In this document: positions 7,348 through 8,104 of the stretch, piece after piece
Numbering within the stretch: position 1 is the stretch's first letter
Layout: every line of letters starts with the position of its first letter
From: an uncultured Streptococcus sp.
Lineage (GTDB): Bacteria > Bacillota > Bacilli > Lactobacillales > Streptococcaceae
Assembly (NCBI RefSeq): GCF_943912555.1
Contig: NZ_CALTUR010000087.1
Span: 1-8,104 of the forward strand
Length of the DNA: 8,104 nt
Direction of reading: 5' to 3'
Position numbers and translations under genes: made by a program
Notes under the pieces: model-generated
Seen by the model: only the letters and a program-made list of their open reading frames with translations
Database searches by the model: none
What the model was told of the DNA's origin: nothing

Positions 7348-8040
7348 ATGCCAACATTAGAAATCGCACAAAAGCATTTGAATTATGCCAAAAAAGCTGA
7401 AGAACACTATAATGCTTTGCGCACCAATATTCAATTAAGTGGAGATGATTTGAAAGTTCTTTCCATTTCATCTGTTAAACCTGGTGAAGGGAAGTCAACA
7501 ACTTCAACTAATATCTCCTGGGCTTTCGCGCGTGCAGGCTATAAAACATTACTAGTAGATGCGGATATCCGTAACTCAGTTATGTCTGGTGTCTTCAAGT
7601 CAAGAGAAAAAATTACTGGATTGACTGACTTTTTGGCAGGGACCGCAGACCTCTCTAATGGACTTTGTGATACCAATATTGAAAATTTATTTGTTATTCA
7701 AGCAGGACCTGTATCCCCTAACCCAACAGCACTTTTACAGAGTGAAAACTTTGCCACTATGATTGATACCTTGCGTAAGTATTTTGACTATGTCATTGTC
7801 GATACGGCACCGATTGGAATGGTCATTGATGCTACCATCATTACGCAAAAATGTGATGCTTCTATCTTGGTAACGGCATCTGGAGAGACAAAACGACGTG
7901 ATGTCTTAAAGGCTAAAGAACAGTTAGAACAAACAGGAATTCCATGTTTAGGTGTAGTTCTAAATAAAATTAACATAGAAGTTGAAAAATATGGAGCTTA
8001 TGGAGTCTATGGTTCCTATGGAGCTTATGGGAAGAAATAA
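7348..8040 (+). CDS. wze: Capsule tyrosine autokinase Wze (CpsD)
   Basis: Wze (CpsD) is the cytoplasmic ATP-binding half of a bacterial tyrosine kinase; Wzd is its membrane activator and Wzh its phosphatase. Of its 230 residues, the Walker A motif covers about 43-51 (VKPGEGKST, catalytic K49), Walker A' about 68-75 (LLVDADIR, D71 and D73) and Walker B about 149-152 (VIVD). An N-terminal EEHYNALRTNI segment corresponds to the BY-kinase oligomerisation motif, with N22 where many homologues have Arg. The C-terminus carries five YGx units (Y215, Y218, Y221, Y224, Y227), the autophosphorylation cluster; pneumococcal alleles I recall have three or four. AGGGAG at 7337-7342 lies 5 bases before ATG and 10 bases separate it from wzd. 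It ends the conserved part of the cps operon. Confidence 0.95.
   Translation: MPTLEIAQKHLNYAKKAEEHYNALRTNIQLSGDDLKVLSISSVKPGEGKSTTSTNISWAFARAGYKTLLVDADIRNSVMSGVFKSREKITGLTDFLAGTADLSNGLCDTNIENLFVIQAGPVSPNPTALLQSENFATMIDTLRKYFDYVIVDTAPIGMVIDATIITQKCDASILVTASGETKRRDVLKAKEQLEQTGIPCLGVVLNKINIEVEKYGAYGVYGSYGAYGKK
7990..8034 (+). repeat. Tandem 9-bp repeats encoding the Wze tyrosine cluster
   Basis: Five consecutive 9-base units, each beginning TATGG, encode Tyr-Gly-x. The first and fourth units are identical (TATGGAGCT) and the second and third differ by a few bases. Slipped-strand gain or loss of whole units would preserve the reading frame and alter the number of phosphorylatable tyrosines. Confidence 0.8.
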
Positions 8041-8050
8041 TTAATTAAAA

Positions 8051-8104
8051 ATGTATTTGATTTTAAAAAATACTTTAGATAGATTTTTGGCGTTTGTCTT
8101 ATTT
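8051..8104 (+). CDS. Partial: probable initiating sugar-phosphate transferase N-terminus
   Basis: An open frame starts at ATG 8051, ten bases after the wze stop, and runs 18 codons to the window edge, reading MYLILKNTLDRFLAFVLF. A short start followed at once by a K-x3-D pair (K6, D10) and a hydrophobic stretch resembles the beginning of short-form polyprenyl-phosphate phosphoglycosyl transferases such as PglC, and the capsule version WcjG. The long WchA (CpsE) enzyme instead begins with several membrane helices. The other two frames here close with stops. An initiating transferase directly after wze is the usual cps order. There is no clear ribosome binding site; the nearest purine run (GGGAAGAAA) is at the end of wze. 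With only 18 codons the assignment is tentative. Confidence 0.45.
   Translation, partial: MYLILKNTLDRFLAFVLF

Noticed and set aside
7034..7471. 145-codon antisense open frame across the wzd-wze junction
   Set aside because: It is opposite two strongly supported genes, has Ser-rich low-complexity content and no recognisable domain.

Overview
The window looks like the start of a capsular polysaccharide (cps) locus from a mitis-group streptococcus (S. mitis, S. oralis, S. pneumoniae or a close relative). The DNA is AT-rich. Streptococcal AAAGGAG-type ribosome binding sites precede several genes, and the proteins closely resemble pneumococcal AliA/AliB-type lipoproteins and Wzg-Wzh-Wzd-Wze (CpsA-D) as I remember them. 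No search was run, so the species is an inference. All genes read on the + strand.

Layout: (1) Positions 1-2091 hold a promoter region with two CodY-box-like motifs and a first oligopeptide-binding lipoprotein gene (aliC type). (2) Positions 2092-2295 are intergenic: a terminator-like hairpin with alternative pairings, a near-perfect palindrome, an extended -10 promoter and a leader hairpin that touches the next ribosome binding site. (3) Positions 2296-4254 encode a second, paralogous lipoprotein (aliD type), followed by a strong terminator with a GUAA loop. (4) Positions 4255-4449 hold that terminator, a small dyad and the cps promoter. (5) Positions 4450-8040 are the four tightly packed conserved cps genes wzg, wzh, wzd and wze. 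(6) From 8051 to the window edge an open frame begins that looks like the N-terminus of a short-form sugar-phosphate transferase, which would be the first serotype-specific cps gene.

How the genes work together: the two lipoproteins should capture extracellular peptides and hand them to the Ami oligopeptide permease or act as peptide sensors. They have their own promoters and are separated from cps by a terminator. Wzd (membrane activator) and Wze (tyrosine autokinase) form a split BY-kinase that controls capsule chain export and polymerisation. Wzh is the phosphatase that dephosphorylates Wze. Wzg is an LCP enzyme thought to attach finished capsule to peptidoglycan. The partial gene would start repeat-unit synthesis on undecaprenyl phosphate.

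In many unencapsulated pneumococci an aliC-aliD pair occupies the cps site in place of capsule genes; here the pair sits upstream of an intact-looking cps module, an arrangement associated with commensal mitis-group strains. I see no new enzymatic system. The less ordinary material is in the regulatory DNA around the two lipoprotein genes, the five-unit tyrosine repeat of Wze, and the identity of the partial gene.
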